From positions 37,294,401 to 37,358,400 of the forward strand of contig CM049317.1 of assembly GCA_026874595.1 (NCBI GenBank): a stretch of 64,000 nucleotides of DNA, in the 5' to 3' direction. This stretch comes from Sipunculus nudus (Eukaryota > Annelida > Sipuncula > Golfingiida > Sipunculidae). How positions within the stretch are numbered: position 1 is the stretch's first letter; the number at the start of each line of letters is the position of its first letter. Made by a program: the position numbers and the translations under genes. Of this stretch, positions 11,057 through 21,530 are shown in pieces. The notes under the pieces are model-generated. The model worked only from the letters and a program-made list of their open reading frames with translations, ran no database searches and was not told the origin of the DNA.

Positions 11057-11995
11057 AAAACCTAAGGGTTTCGTATGCCACTTATTGTGCTTCTCCCCAT
11101 ATGACCTCGCTCCTTTGAATGAGATCATTCAATGGTACCGCCACTTCGGCGTAATTGGGGATGAGTTTTCTATACCCACTAAGGCCGAGGAATTATGGGG
11201 CCTCTTTTCAGTGGTGGTTCTCTGACTGTTTCTTATTTTGTTCAGAATTACAGGGTCTGTAGCGAGTTGACCTCTAACGATTGTATGCCCAAGGAACCCT
11301 CAATTCGGGAAGCCTGAGAAGCACTCTTAACGTTTTGCACAGCTAGACTGGCGCTGTGTAGAATCTTAAACAGTTTCTCCAGTAGCATTAAATGGTCAGA
11401 CCAGTTAATGCTGTGACATAGCACGTCGACAATAGGACATACGACACCATTATCGACAAACAGTTTTGTTGCAGTATGCGGATGAACTAGGCACTTGTAG
11501 AACAAAACTAAACTATGAACTAAAGCATGAAATTGGACTGGTATTGGGAAACAAATGCTGCATGCTGCAATATTTGCATTTTCTAATATGTATATATGCC
11601 AATACCCCTTCATAAAGTCGATCTTTGAAGATGCAGCACTGTTACGTAATTCTGTTTCTATATGTGACATAGGTTGTGGGTTAAAAAGTATTATCCGATT
11701 CAGTCTGCGAAATTCTACGCTTAAGCGCATGAAACCATCCTTTGAGCGTATCATTACAACCGGAGATGCTAATTTAGAATAAGAGTTTTCAATGATCCCA
11801 AGAGATAAGATAATATATGTCTCGCTCTTTATGACGTCTTTTAAGACCTTGGGTACAAGGTAAGGCTTAGACCTGACAGGTTTATCGGATGTAATTTGAT
11901 TATCAAACCCAAATACAGGGATTTTTATTTTGGAGACAGGTCTTACTGACTCAAATCGATTTACCAAGTCTTTCAGATCTTAAACCTGTTGCTTT
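11057..11995 (-). pseudogene. pol: Reverse transcriptase of gypsy remnant 2
   Basis: A 239-codon frame (11967-11248) carries a decayed RT: KPVRSKPYLVPK, GIIENSYSKLASPVV, FMRLSVEFRRLN, SKIDFMKGYWHI, then FVDNGVV where the catalytic Y-x-D-D should be, and HSINWSDHLMLLEKLF. In another frame at about 11300-11060 the RT thumb follows: FLGHTIVRGQLATDP, SGYRKLIPNYAEVAVPLND and VIWGEAQ. The second catalytic Asp is replaced by Asn, so this copy is inactive even where open. The open frame probably reflects slow AT-biased decay rather than selection. Confidence 0.8.
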
Positions 11996-12162
11996 GAAAG
12001 CTGATAATGAAAATTCACGTCAACTAGATCTTGAAAACGAAACACTTTGGGCATTGCAACAACAGTTATCTCATCATTAATTTCCACCGTTTGAACCACA
12101 TTCAACTTCACTACCAGCTAAAATGTTCTCACATCGGTCACTGACCGGACTAGCGACAGTCT

Positions 12163-12212
12163 GTCACCCCAAACGTCGATTTTAGAGGAACTGAAGAACG
12201 ATGGGGTGACAG
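12163..12212. repeat. Short inverted repeat
   Basis: CTGTCACCCC (12163 region) and GGGGTGACAG (about 12203-12212) form a perfect 10-bp stem around a loop of about 32 bases. No function is assigned. Confidence 0.5.
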
Positions 12213-12353
12213 TACAAGCTATTGGGTTCGCATCAATTCTAGTTTGTGCAGATGTGCATGCCATTTCTGACACTACTTTTTAATTTTTATCTACTTCTAG
12301 AACTGTCATTTTCCTGAGTTAAGACAAAAAGTGACGTTATTCTGTTTGGGAAA

Positions 12354-14937
12354 ATAAAAATTATTACTTCCACGGTTGACTAACGTGTATTCGTGCAGCA
12401 GTTTTTAATACCGAGGCTTGTTTCACTCGGAAAAAAAAAACTCGTCTACACGGCTTCAGCGGGAGAATCATAACATCCGCTAGGGGATTCCCAGACGGCT
12501 ATGTGTAAAACTCGGAAGTCCGAAGTCGAAAGCAAGGATTTTTTTTTAAATAAAGCAATGATAGAAGCATAATTAAAATGCCACTACATCAATGGAAAGT
12601 ACCATTTTATTTTTATTGATAGAATAAGGTCTATTCGATCCTTTTTTGGTAAAAAAACCAAGGTTATCCATCCGAAGTTATAGACTATTTTTTGCTCGGA
12701 AATGCTCGGTTATAGTCCAAATATGTAAAACTCGGAAGCCAGTAATGGCTGGTTATCATATAGTCTTCAACGTAAAGCATTTTCAATTTCTTCAAGATGA
12801 CATATTTTTCATGAACTCAATCTGTTTTTGTAACATTCATGATCCTGGTTTTTTATAATATATTATATTGATATATTATTTCATATAAAAATAATGAGTA
12901 TGCACGGAATATTCAGATGGATTATATAAAGATAAGAAATGACTTTACAGCAAAAGTAGAATAGGAATAATTTATATTTGTAATTGAAATATTTATCTTA
13001 GCGGTAAATACCTAACTTTATTTATCAAAACGGTTTGGTTCCATTATTGCATGGTGTCGTCATTTTTATGTGGAATTTCAAGGTATGAATCTTAGATAAG
13101 CAACATGTTCAATAAAAATGCCTATATCCCATAACATCTTTAAGACACCAGGCCACCTCTAGACAGAATTTTACTTGAAGCCCCAAATGTCATACGTGTC
13201 GATAAAGATTCTATATGGTTATTTATCAAAGATTTTACATTCAACGATCTCCTCTGTACACAAAATTGGAATTTTTTATCGAGATCGTTGTAATCGCACA
13301 GTAATCCGAAGTTGAAGGGAGCACATTCTGTTTAGATGCCCTTATCATGCATATATTATAACGGTAGAGAGTGAAATCAGTTGCAAACATACTTTAAAAT
13401 ATTATTAAATATCCATTTATTTGAAGTTGAAATATGATGTTGAAACATCAGGAGTGAATTTTCATATTTGCGTGTTCAAAGTATGGAAAATATATTATTG
13501 TTTTTATATTGAATGACATCGTAATTTATAACTGTAATTTAAATGCCATATAAGGGTTTATTATACCATATTTTTTATTCAGTGGTGCATCCATAGGGGG
13601 CGCAATCCCGTTCAGACGTATCGAGTTCTTTTCCCATGTATTCGTAATTAATTTTCATTTATTTTCAGATTACCTTTTTATTCCCTGGCAATAACATTAT
13701 TAAATTACTTTCAAGTTCATAAGTTGGCGATATTAATGAACAAGTCTGTGATTTCTACTCAACTTAGAGAGCATCCAAAAATATACTAGTATATTGAGAG
13801 ATGGAGTCTTTCCGTTATCACATGTCACTTTTCTCGGTCATAACACGGCTAATACTCGAGACTCACGCACTGTGCTCTGCTGTCCGAGCCCGTGCGCTCA
13901 CAGATCACAAAAGTCGGTAAAATGCAAAGATTGTTATAAGACTGAAACATATCAATTATTTAACAACGAGTACTACATTTAAAAGGTGACATTTTGCAAG
14001 TTATAAATGTATAGACGCGTATTTCATCATTGACATTAACATGTTACAAACTATTGGATATTTGAATTTTCCAGTTTATACCGTAATTTTAAAGAATTAT
14101 AAATATTAAGGCAGAACAACCTAAAGGTTGAATACATTTTTCAAAAACATGTAGGAGAATAGTTGCGAAACAGAAAATCCTCATTATCTTTTGTTTAAGG
14201 TGTTTAAAAATGTCCTCTTTACATTGTATATTTTAAGAATTAAAATTATCCCCTCCATGCCCTGCCCATGTAAATATAAATATCTTTAACAAAAGCATGG
14301 CTCTAGATTTTATCAATTTATTACATCGGGTGAAATATATTACGTGAAAATACACCCACATATCTGTATACATTCATATTAAATTTACAAAACAAAATTG
14401 AGAACATAGTTTTCCGATTTTGTATAATGTATTGTATTAAAAAAAAGCAGAATCATGCATAAGCAATTTAAATATATGCATGCAACTATAATTATAATGA
14501 AACTGTATTTGGGCTGTAGTTCTTAACTGACCACAAGATAACCAGTGCGTCTCTGTGACTTCCAAGTTATACATATTTGAATCACATCCCAGCACTTCTG
14601 AGTGACTTCCGAGATGGCTTCCAAGCACAAAATCGCCCATAACTTTCAGATCAAAGAATGAAGAACTATAACTGTACACAGAATGATAGTAAAGATCTTA
14701 TTCTTTCGGGAAAAAGCAAAACATTATTGAAGCGTTAGCATTTTGTATATGCTTTAAACTGCATTATTGATAAAACAATTCCTTGGTTCCCGACTTCGGG
14801 CTTCGGACTTCCAAGTTTACATACACGACCCCGTCATGACACTTCAGTTTCGAACGAGAAGTACCGCTTCACGTGAATCGGTGCCACAGTGACTAAAAGA
14901 GGTAATTAAAGTAATAATTTTTGTGTAAACACCCTTT
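12354..14937. repeat. Long inverted-repeat (foldback-like) segment, arms about 0.5 kb
   Basis: The left arm (12354-12870) and right arm (about 14420-14937) align as diverged reverse complements. Anchors from outside in are AAAAATTATTACTT; GGAAGTCCGAAG (12510 region, and complement at 14790-14815); AATATGTAWAACTYGGAAG (12718 and complement near 14560); CTGGTTATC; and a T-rich stretch beside TTCATGAT/GCATGATT. The core (12870-14420) is AT-rich with no recognised protein. It may be an old foldback or long-TIR transposon, or an inverted segmental duplication. Confidence 0.55.
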
Positions 14938-15177
14938 TTCTTCGATATTAAGCACATATAATACGACCATATAAGCCTGTGATGCCAAATAATACCAGAC
15001 AGGAAATATTTTGATCCGACCCTTAGAATGGGCGTTCTGTTGTGACTGCCATCATGACTCCAGGCCCTATCAGTTTATTTCCTAAGGCCTGAGTGTCATG
15101 TTGTCATGGCTATGACCGGACAGGCCAAGTCAGATATGCAGTCACACAGCTGGTCAGGCTTACCGACTTTTCTGGGA

Positions 15178-16070
15178 ATATCTTTCTTCAGGAGTAGATG
15201 GGAAAAGTTTTGATTATCCCGTTCAAGCTAACTTTGTCATCACAATCATTAAACCTATGCAAAACTTGGTATGTCCCTTTCCACTGAAGCAAAAGCTATT
15301 CTTGTCAGTGGGAAGTAGAACAATCCCCCTTTTCTAGCCATCTTGGCTTTGCGCATGCATCATCATATGCTTTGTATCAGTCACTGATTGTACCAAAAAT
15401 ATTTGCGATACACTTAAATTTTTCACTTTATCATTATTCGAGATAAAATTCTTATTGATAGGTTGTCTTAATCTCTGAATCTGTACCCTCTTTGGTAAAG
15501 AATTTTCATAGGCCCTCTCACGCGCCGAAAGTAAAGCAGCGCGAAAGGGGAAAACCCACCGAACAATTCCCTTTTCAACAGCAACTTAACATTTTATTTA
15601 CTGTATTATTCCATCGCAGCGAGGAATGTAACGACTTGTAGTTAGCTGTTTTATTAATACTCAACAGTCTACTTACCTCGAGCATTACCGTGGCATATAA
15701 GTTAGGACTTCACCAAGAAGACCTAACCTTCTGCACACTTCAAGAAATACTTAAGCTTCTGTTTCTATATTAATATTTTGCAAAGCAATAGCCTCAGGAT
15801 ATCGAATGGCATAAACTGAACCGTTCACCTGTGTAAGTAGCTGGAACGATAAAGATAACGACCAACAACATCCATATCCACACGATGAAAATGTTTTTGT
15901 ATGAAGATCACTTTGCCCAAGGGCACTTATGTAACCTTACGTGTCCCTTGACACAAGTCACATGACCAACAAAATCATGTTACATCCTGATGCATTCCAG
16001 GCCAATAGAAACGGGAATCTTCTCTGTCGTAGGTTTGAGCTATTCCCTGGCTACCTGACATTAACCACGC
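15178..16070 (-). pseudogene. pol: Integrase of gypsy remnant 3
   Basis: The zinc-binding region reads RFYWPGMHQDVT, a stop, then FCWSCDLCQGTRK (about 16020-15940). The first catalytic Asp is in VDMDVVGRY (about 15885-15860). Further on are EVSRLLSINK (about 15680), WNNTVNKML (about 15610) and a C-terminal tail LLQWKGTYQVLH with IKTFPIYS (about 15300-15190). Many stops and frameshifts occur. The 15178-15717 part is present once; only the N-terminal part lies within the tandem duplication. Confidence 0.7.
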
Positions 16071-16288
16071 ATGCGCTAGGCTGATGACATCACACCTGTA
16101 AAAAAATAGGTACTACAAACTGAGTTTGACATTCGCCTGGGGCATCCTTACATTCAAATTTTTAAACTAGGGCTAGGTTCTTATGGGCAAATTTTAAAAA
16201 AAATTACTGCCTTCATGACTATATTTCAACTTCATGTTTCACATTTTACGGGTACCCAATCGAGATCAGGATCGTGTGATTCTCTATC

Positions 16289-16290
<2 letters not shown>

Positions 16291-16353
<63 letters not shown>
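16291..16353. repeat. (AT)n microsatellite inside the protease region
   Basis: About 31 AT units directly follow the retropepsin motif on the minus strand and split it from the sequence reading WVPVKCET. The matching tract in copy 2 is shorter (18574-18630). Confidence 0.95.
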
Positions 16354-16358
<5 letters not shown>

Positions 16359-16477
16359 GCAGTTCTTATTACAAAACTGCTGCAACCAGTGTCTCTCAAA
16401 ACAGATACTTCATTATGGGAGACCATGCTCCTCTCGGTGAGCATCTGGCTTACCTGCACAAGCTTGGCATGACACAT
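16354..16477 (-). pseudogene. pro: Retropepsin (protease) fragment, copy 1
   Basis: The minus strand reads SVLRDTGCSSFVIR, with the catalytic D-T-G at 16393-16385. This is the active-site loop of a gypsy aspartic protease, which would cut the Gag-Pol polyprotein. The flap and C-terminal half are missing or replaced by the (AT)n tract. A start methionine at 16477 is probably incidental. Confidence 0.6.
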
Positions 16478-16509
16478 CTCTGGTTCATCTATGAGAAATG
16501 GTTACTTGC

Positions 16510-16815
16510 TTAATCTATCAGGGACATGTTAGTTAACTTCGCTGATATGCAAGCACTTGCCTCGGTAGTAGTTTTAATGCTACTAGAAATTATCGCCTGT
16601 TTGTTAGTCTTCTCAACAGCCTTATCTTCCATTTCAGATAAAGATTGGATAACGTGGCTCTGACTATTTGGTCTTTTAGCCTCTTTACACCTAAAGGATT
16701 TGTGACCAAATCCTCCAAAGATATAACATTTGATAAAAATAGGGCTTGTAGAGCTATGAGGAGTAGCCACACACTTATTATTTCTGCCCAGTATTATCAA
16801 AGTGACGGAACCCAT
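16510..16815 (-). pseudogene. gag: Gag nucleocapsid fragment with broken zinc knuckle, copy 1
   Basis: A 101-codon frame contains CYIFGGFGHKSFRC. This fits a CCHC knuckle (C-x2-C-x4-H-x4-C) with the second Cys changed to Phe (TTT for TGT, + strand near 16725). A Lys/Ser-rich tail with KWKIRL or MEDKAVEK-type sequence (depending on frame) follows. The same Phe is in copy 2 (18787-19092), so the mutation predates the tandem duplication. Nucleocapsid knuckles bind element RNA; this one should not hold zinc normally. Confidence 0.55.
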
Positions 16816-16914
16816 ATGATATTTTGGCCGGTTTTCCTCTCCCTTTACCGACTGAAGAGATTTGGCAACGAACGCAGAGCTTTACAGGCCATAGCGTTGG
16901 GCTGTATTGTCATG

Positions 16915-16916
<2 letters not shown>

Positions 16917-16974
<58 letters not shown>
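16917..16974. repeat. (AT)n microsatellite
   Basis: About 29 AT units between gag fragments. The counterpart in copy 2 is 19194-19253, which has one TTTA interruption. Confidence 0.95.
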
Positions 16975-16977
<3 letters not shown>

Positions 16978-17394
16978 TATTCTCTTTCCTTTAAAAACAG
17001 TGACATTTCCTTGCCACACAAGACATAAACTGTTCTCTGAATAGCAACTTGATTCATACATGTGATGGATACCATCCAGTGTTACCAAGTTATTTGGGTA
17101 TCCGCTTAATCTTGTGGCAAACTGGCAAGGGGGTTAGTATTTATCTGGACTACATGTGCAAAATTTTGTACAACAAACTTCCTGGGTTAACTCTTACTTT
17201 TGCGTAGTGATCCTCTCGTAATCTAACGCTTCATCAACTGGTAACCAAGAGTACACATCCAATGTTTATCCCTTTAAAAGCGCCCTCAAACGGATAGCAC
17301 AATCTAATTGTGCCAAGTTGTATTATTTCGCAAATCATTCTAAACGCTAGAGATGCATATTATTTGTAGCGGGTTTCTTCAAAAGCAGACATTT

Positions 17395-17718
17395 TTACCA
17401 TGAGATCCCTTGGTTTACTGCTTGACTATTTGGGGTAACTGAGGTATGTTCGGCCACTTGAGCTTGAACTTTTACCATTTCTAGCTCATGTGATTGATCA
17501 TGTTCTTTCGTTTTTCTTTCATGTACGCTTGCCCTGTCCTCCCGCCCAAACGCCCTATCCACATGAGCTCTATCATTAACACTTTTCTCCTCCAACCGTG
17601 TCATTTCTCTGTCCACAAAAACATGAAGGTGCTCCCCTGAATCACCCCTTCGCTCTCCAAAATTTACCAGCTTTTCAAAATCCACATTGTACTTAAATTC
17701 CCCTTCGCAGAGTGCCAA
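17395..17718 (-). pseudogene. gag: Gag N-terminal fragment, copy 1
   Basis: A 107-codon frame: MALCEGEFKYNVDFEKL, then NFGERRGDSGEHLHVFVDREM, a charged Arg/Glu/Lys stretch predicted to be helical or coiled coil, HELEMVKVQAQVAEHTS, and a stop after QAVNQGISW. The layout (short N-terminal domain, then charged heptad-like helix) is typical of the Gag start in invertebrate gypsy elements. It abuts an LTR fragment, so leader and primer-binding site are deleted. Confidence 0.5.
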
Positions 17719-17736
17719 CCGATTTCAAGATTTCCA

Positions 17737-17831
17737 GGGTATGTACACAGACAGACATGCCACAGAATTGGTTATTGATTGAGCCTGGCATATTTAAATT
17801 ATATTATTACTAAAATAGGTAATTCTGTGAC
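17737..17831 (-). repeat. LTR fragment, copy 1
   Basis: On the minus strand it begins TGTCACAGAATTACC at 17831 and runs about 95 bases with clear similarity to 9530-9629. It then meets gag sequence, so most of the LTR is missing. Confidence 0.65.
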
Positions 17832-18571
17832 AAGTGGTAGACAAAGTACCGATTTTTTATCATTAATACTCATAACAATGTCATATATCGATGTATGTGG
17901 TCATAACGTTATAACGTTACCATTAGATTAGACCAAGTGTACCTTCATCCCAGTAAAGTTCTTCATTACTTCTAAAGTAGAGTGCGCACATTACTTTAAG
18001 AAGACCTAACCTTCTGCACACTTCAAGAAATACTTAAGCTTCTGTTTCTATATTAATATTTTGCAAAGCAATAGCCTCAGGATATCGAATGGCATAAACT
18101 GAACCGTTCACCTGTGTAAGTAGCTGGAACGATAAAGATAACGACCAACAACATCCATATCCACACGATGAAAATGTTTTTGTATGAAGATCACTTTGCC
18201 CAAGGGCACTTATGTAACCTTACGTGTCCCTTGACACAAGTCACATGACCAACAAAATCATGTTACATCCTGATGCATTCCAGGCCAATAGAAACGGGAA
18301 CCTTCTCTGTCGTAGGTTTGAGCTATTCCCTGGCTACCTGACATTAACCACGCATGCGCTAGGCTGATGACATCACACCTGTAAAAAATTAGGTACTACA
18401 AACTGAGTTTGACATTCGCCTGGGGCATCCTTACATTCAAATTTTTAAACTAGGGCTAGGTTCTTATGGGCAAATTTAAAAAAAAATTACTGCCTTCCTG
18501 ACTATATTTCAACTTCATGTTTCACATTTTACGGGTACCCAATCGAGATCAGGATCGTGTGATTCTCTATC

Positions 18572-18631
<60 letters not shown>

Positions 18632-18636
18632 TGATG

Positions 18637-18754
18637 CAGTTCTTATTACAAAACTGCTGCAACCAGTGTCTCTCAAAACAGATACTTCATTATGGGAGAC
18701 CATGCTCTTCTCGGTGAGCATCTGGCTTACCTGCACAAGCTTGGCATGACACAT
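18637..18754 (-). pseudogene. pro: Retropepsin fragment, copy 2
   Basis: The same SVLRDTGCSSFVIR motif as copy 1, with a few changes upstream (EKSM for ERSM). It is also cut by an (AT)n tract. Confidence 0.6.
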
Positions 18755-18786
18755 CTCTGGTTCATCTATGAGAAATGGTTACTTGC

Positions 18787-19092
18787 TTAATCTATCAGGG
18801 ACATGTTAGTTAACTTCGCTGATATGCAAGCACTTGCCTCGGTAGTAGTTTTAATGCTACTAGAAATTATCGCCTGTTTGTTAGTCTTCTCAACAGCCTT
18901 ATCTTCCATTTCAGATAAAGATTGGATAACGTGGCTCTGACTATTTGGTCTTTTAGCCTCTTTACACCTAAAGGATTTGTGACCAAATCCTCCAAAGATA
19001 TAACATTTGATAAAAATAGGGCTTGTAGAGCTATGAGGAGTAGCCACACACTTATTATTTCTGCCCAGTATTATCAAAGTGACGGAACCCAT
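18787..19092 (-). pseudogene. gag: Gag zinc-knuckle fragment, copy 2
   Basis: Its 101 codons are identical in protein sequence to the copy at 16510-16815, including the Cys-to-Phe change in the knuckle. Confidence 0.55.
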
Positions 19093-19191
19093 ATGATATT
19101 TTGGCCGGTTTTCCTCTCCCTTTACCGACTGAAGAGATTTGGCAACAAACGCAGAGCTTTACAGGCCATGGCGTTGGGCTGTATTGTCATG

Positions 19192-19253
<62 letters not shown>

Positions 19254-19674
19254 GTTTATTCTCTTTCCTTTAAAAAAAGTGACATTTCCTTGCCACACGA
19301 GGACATAAACTGTTCTCTGAATAGCAACTTGATTCATACATGTGATGGATACCATCCAGTGTTTCCAAGTTATTTGGGTATCCGCTTAATCTTGTGGCAA
19401 ACTGGCAAGGGGGTTAGTATTTATCTGGACTACATGTGCAAAATTTTGTACAACAAACTTCCTGGGTTAACTCTTACTTTTGCGTAGTGATCCTCTCGTA
19501 ATCTAACGCTTCATCAACTGGTAACCAAGAGTACACATCCAATGTTTATCCCTTTAAAGGGGCCCTAAAACGGATAGCACAATCTAATTGTGCCAAGTTG
19601 TATGATTTCGCAAATCATTCTAAACGCTAGAGATGCATCTTATTTGTAGCGGGTTTCTTCAAAAGCAGACATTT

Positions 19675-19995
19675 TTACCATGAGATCCCTTGGTTTACTG
19701 CTTGACTATTTGGGGTAACTGAGGTATGCTCGGCCACTTGAGCTTGAACTTTTACCATTTCTAGCTCATGTGATTGATCACGTTCTTTCGTTTTTCTTTC
19801 ATGTACGCTTGCCCTGTCCTCCCGCCCAAACGCCCTATCCACATGAGCCCTCTCATTAACACTTTTCTCCTCCAACCGTGTCATTTCTCTGTCCACAACA
19901 TGAAGGTGCTCCCCTGAATCACCCCTTCGCTCTCCAAAACTTACCAGCTTTTCAAAATCCACATTGTACTTAAATTCCCCTTCGCAGAGTGCCAA
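19675..19995 (-). pseudogene. gag: Gag N-terminal fragment, copy 2
   Basis: A 106-codon version of 17395-17718, lacking one residue (HVVDREM for HVFVDREM) and with a few substitutions. An LTR fragment follows at about 20014-20109. Confidence 0.5.
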
Positions 19996-20170
19996 CCGTT
20001 TTCAAGATTCCCAGGGTATGTACACAGACAGACATGCCACAGAATTGGTTATTGATTGAGCCTGGCATATTTAAATTATATTATTACTAAAATAGGTAAT
20101 TCTGTGACAAGTGGTAGACAAAGTACCGATTTTTTATCATTAATACTCATAACAATGTCATATATCGATG

Positions 20171-21530
20171 TATATGGTCATAACGTTATAACGTTACCAT
20201 TAGATTAGACCAAGTGTACCTTCATCCCAGTAAAGTTCTTCATTACTTCTAAAGTAAAGTCCGCACATTACTTTAAAGTTAAAACGCTATAGGTTCAGTG
20301 TTCATTTCCTCCACAAACTCTGATAATTGCATCAAAGGGAGTTTAAAAATAGTCGTCCATTGCAAATCCATGTATAACGTAACACGGAGATTTAATGCCA
20401 CAGGCTCAAACAGCTAGTCTGGAGCTGATACATTAATATCGCATCGTTGAAAGATACAGCGATACCTAACTTAGCGAAAATATCCATCTAGTCGTTTTGT
20501 CTGTTCAGTTTGTTGTATAATGCTAGACACAGAAAGTTTACATGAATAGGGTTTCAGATAACACCAGTATCATGAAAAGCCCCCATTCGGAAATGTTTTC
20601 TGCATAACCTTTGTTGTAATGATAGAATAGGATCGGATTTTTACTGAAGAGATAAAACCGTAAGAAATATAATGCGGGTCATCAACTTATAACTGTTTCG
20701 CGTTCATATATCATGTACATCATAACTTGATGAAAGGGTCCAGATATATAACCGTAAACTATTCTGACTATAACAGGATTTCTCTCAATCAGTCGGTCAT
20801 CACATCATGTCGTCGATGGAACTTTTGCGTCAACAGTACCCTAGTACACAGCAACGTGTCTATTGTTTTAGGAAAATTATTTAGGTAATTAGGTTATCAA
20901 GTAACCAGGTTATCATGTTCCTCATTTAACTGTTCTCGGATAGGTGAGAAGTACTTTGCGTGTTTCTCAAGGGGTCATGACGCTGAGCAGACTAGGAAGA
21001 CATTTACAAAAGGAATGTTTTCATCCGAATGCCAAATGTTCAAGGTAGCATCCCAAATCACCTGAGGCATAGCTCAGACGATATGGGTAACAGAGACCTA
21101 ATTTCAAGTTTCCAAGACGATTTTTTTATAAATCTCACTGGATGTCAAGTCAGAAAGTTCTAGGTGTAATGGTTACGAGGAAGGTCTAAAAGTAAAATTT
21201 AAGGAAATGCGAAATAATTTAAAAATAATCCAGGTGGCACCACCAGTCTCCAGGAACTGATGAAACACTCCATGATTAATTTGCATACAAATAATCATGG
21301 TGATGAATGCATAAGTTTTTTTCAGATACTGGAGCTTTTGTATCAATTTTTTAGTTATTCGGGGAATATTTCTGAGCCTCTTAGCTTAAAGGATATGGGT
21401 AACAGAGACCTAAATACAGGATTCGAAGGAGATTTTTTAAAGACCTCCTTGCATGTCAAGTTATGATTTGTGCTTGGATAACGGACGGACGGACTCATGA
21501 CAAAGAGTGATCGCTATAGCTATATGGTCA
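20171..21530. repeat. Tandem duplication 2, copy 1 (1360 bp)
   Basis: The block starting TATATGGTCATAACGTTATA at 20171 recurs at 21531. Its first 105 bases are also the right end of tandem duplication 1, so that stretch occurs three times (about 17905, 20171 and 21531). The rest is noncoding and contains repeat A sequence. Confidence 0.9.

Larger units (their letters stand above)
9530..11995 (-). mobile_element. Ty3/gypsy remnant 2: RT-RNase H-PPT-LTR, interrupted by a GC-rich element
   Basis: Minus-strand order is RT (about 11990-11060), a foreign GC-rich insert (11056-10167), RNase H (10150-9765), a polypurine tract (9642-9630) and the LTR. RNase H is followed within about 120 bases by polypurine tract and LTR, leaving no room for integrase. 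That agrees with remnant 1, where integrase lies before RT. Shared LTR sequence ties this copy to remnant 3 at 15-20 kb, which supplies gag, protease and integrase. Confidence 0.75.
15716..18000. repeat. Tandem duplication 1, copy 1 (about 2.28 kb)
   Basis: The block starting AAGACCTAACC near 15718 recurs at 18001, an offset of 2283 bases. The two copies differ at scattered single bases, in (AT)n length and by a few small indels, so they are nearly identical and recent. The junction at 18000/18001 shows about 3 bases of shared AAG sequence. Copy 1 includes remnant 3 from integrase N-terminus to LTR and about 170 bases beyond. Confidence 0.9.
15178..20109 (-). mobile_element. Ty3/gypsy remnant 3: LTR-gag-protease-integrase, partly duplicated
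   Basis: On the minus strand of the left copy: LTR piece (17831-17737), gag N-terminus (17718-17395), zinc-knuckle segment (16815-16510), protease DTG region (about 16477-16354), then integrase (about 16070-15178). No RT lies between protease and integrase; about 370 bases separate the DTG from the integrase zinc region. The right tandem copy repeats LTR through the integrase N-terminus (20109-18001). The LTR is only about 95 bases before it meets gag, so most of the LTR and leader are deleted. The LTR matches remnant 2. Confidence 0.75.
18001..20276. repeat. Tandem duplication 1, copy 2 (about 2.28 kb)
   Basis: This is the second copy of 15716-18000, with (AT)n at 18574-18630 and 19194-19253. 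Its right edge runs on into the single-copy continuation at 20277 (TTAAAGTTAAAACGC). Confidence 0.9.

Noticed and set aside
11248..11967. 239-codon open frame as an intact gene
   Set aside because: It is clearly a decayed gypsy RT with the catalytic Y-x-D-D changed to FVDN and a frameshift before the thumb region.
16215..16477. Long frames of alternating Tyr-Ile
   Set aside because: Translation of (AT)n microsatellites; also at 5843, 8164, 16645, 18515, 19101, 34317, 39291 and 56247.
15718..20276. The two gag-protease units as two independent insertions
   Set aside because: Identity continues through flanking non-element sequence (about 17840-18000 and 20115-20276), so it is one tandem duplication.
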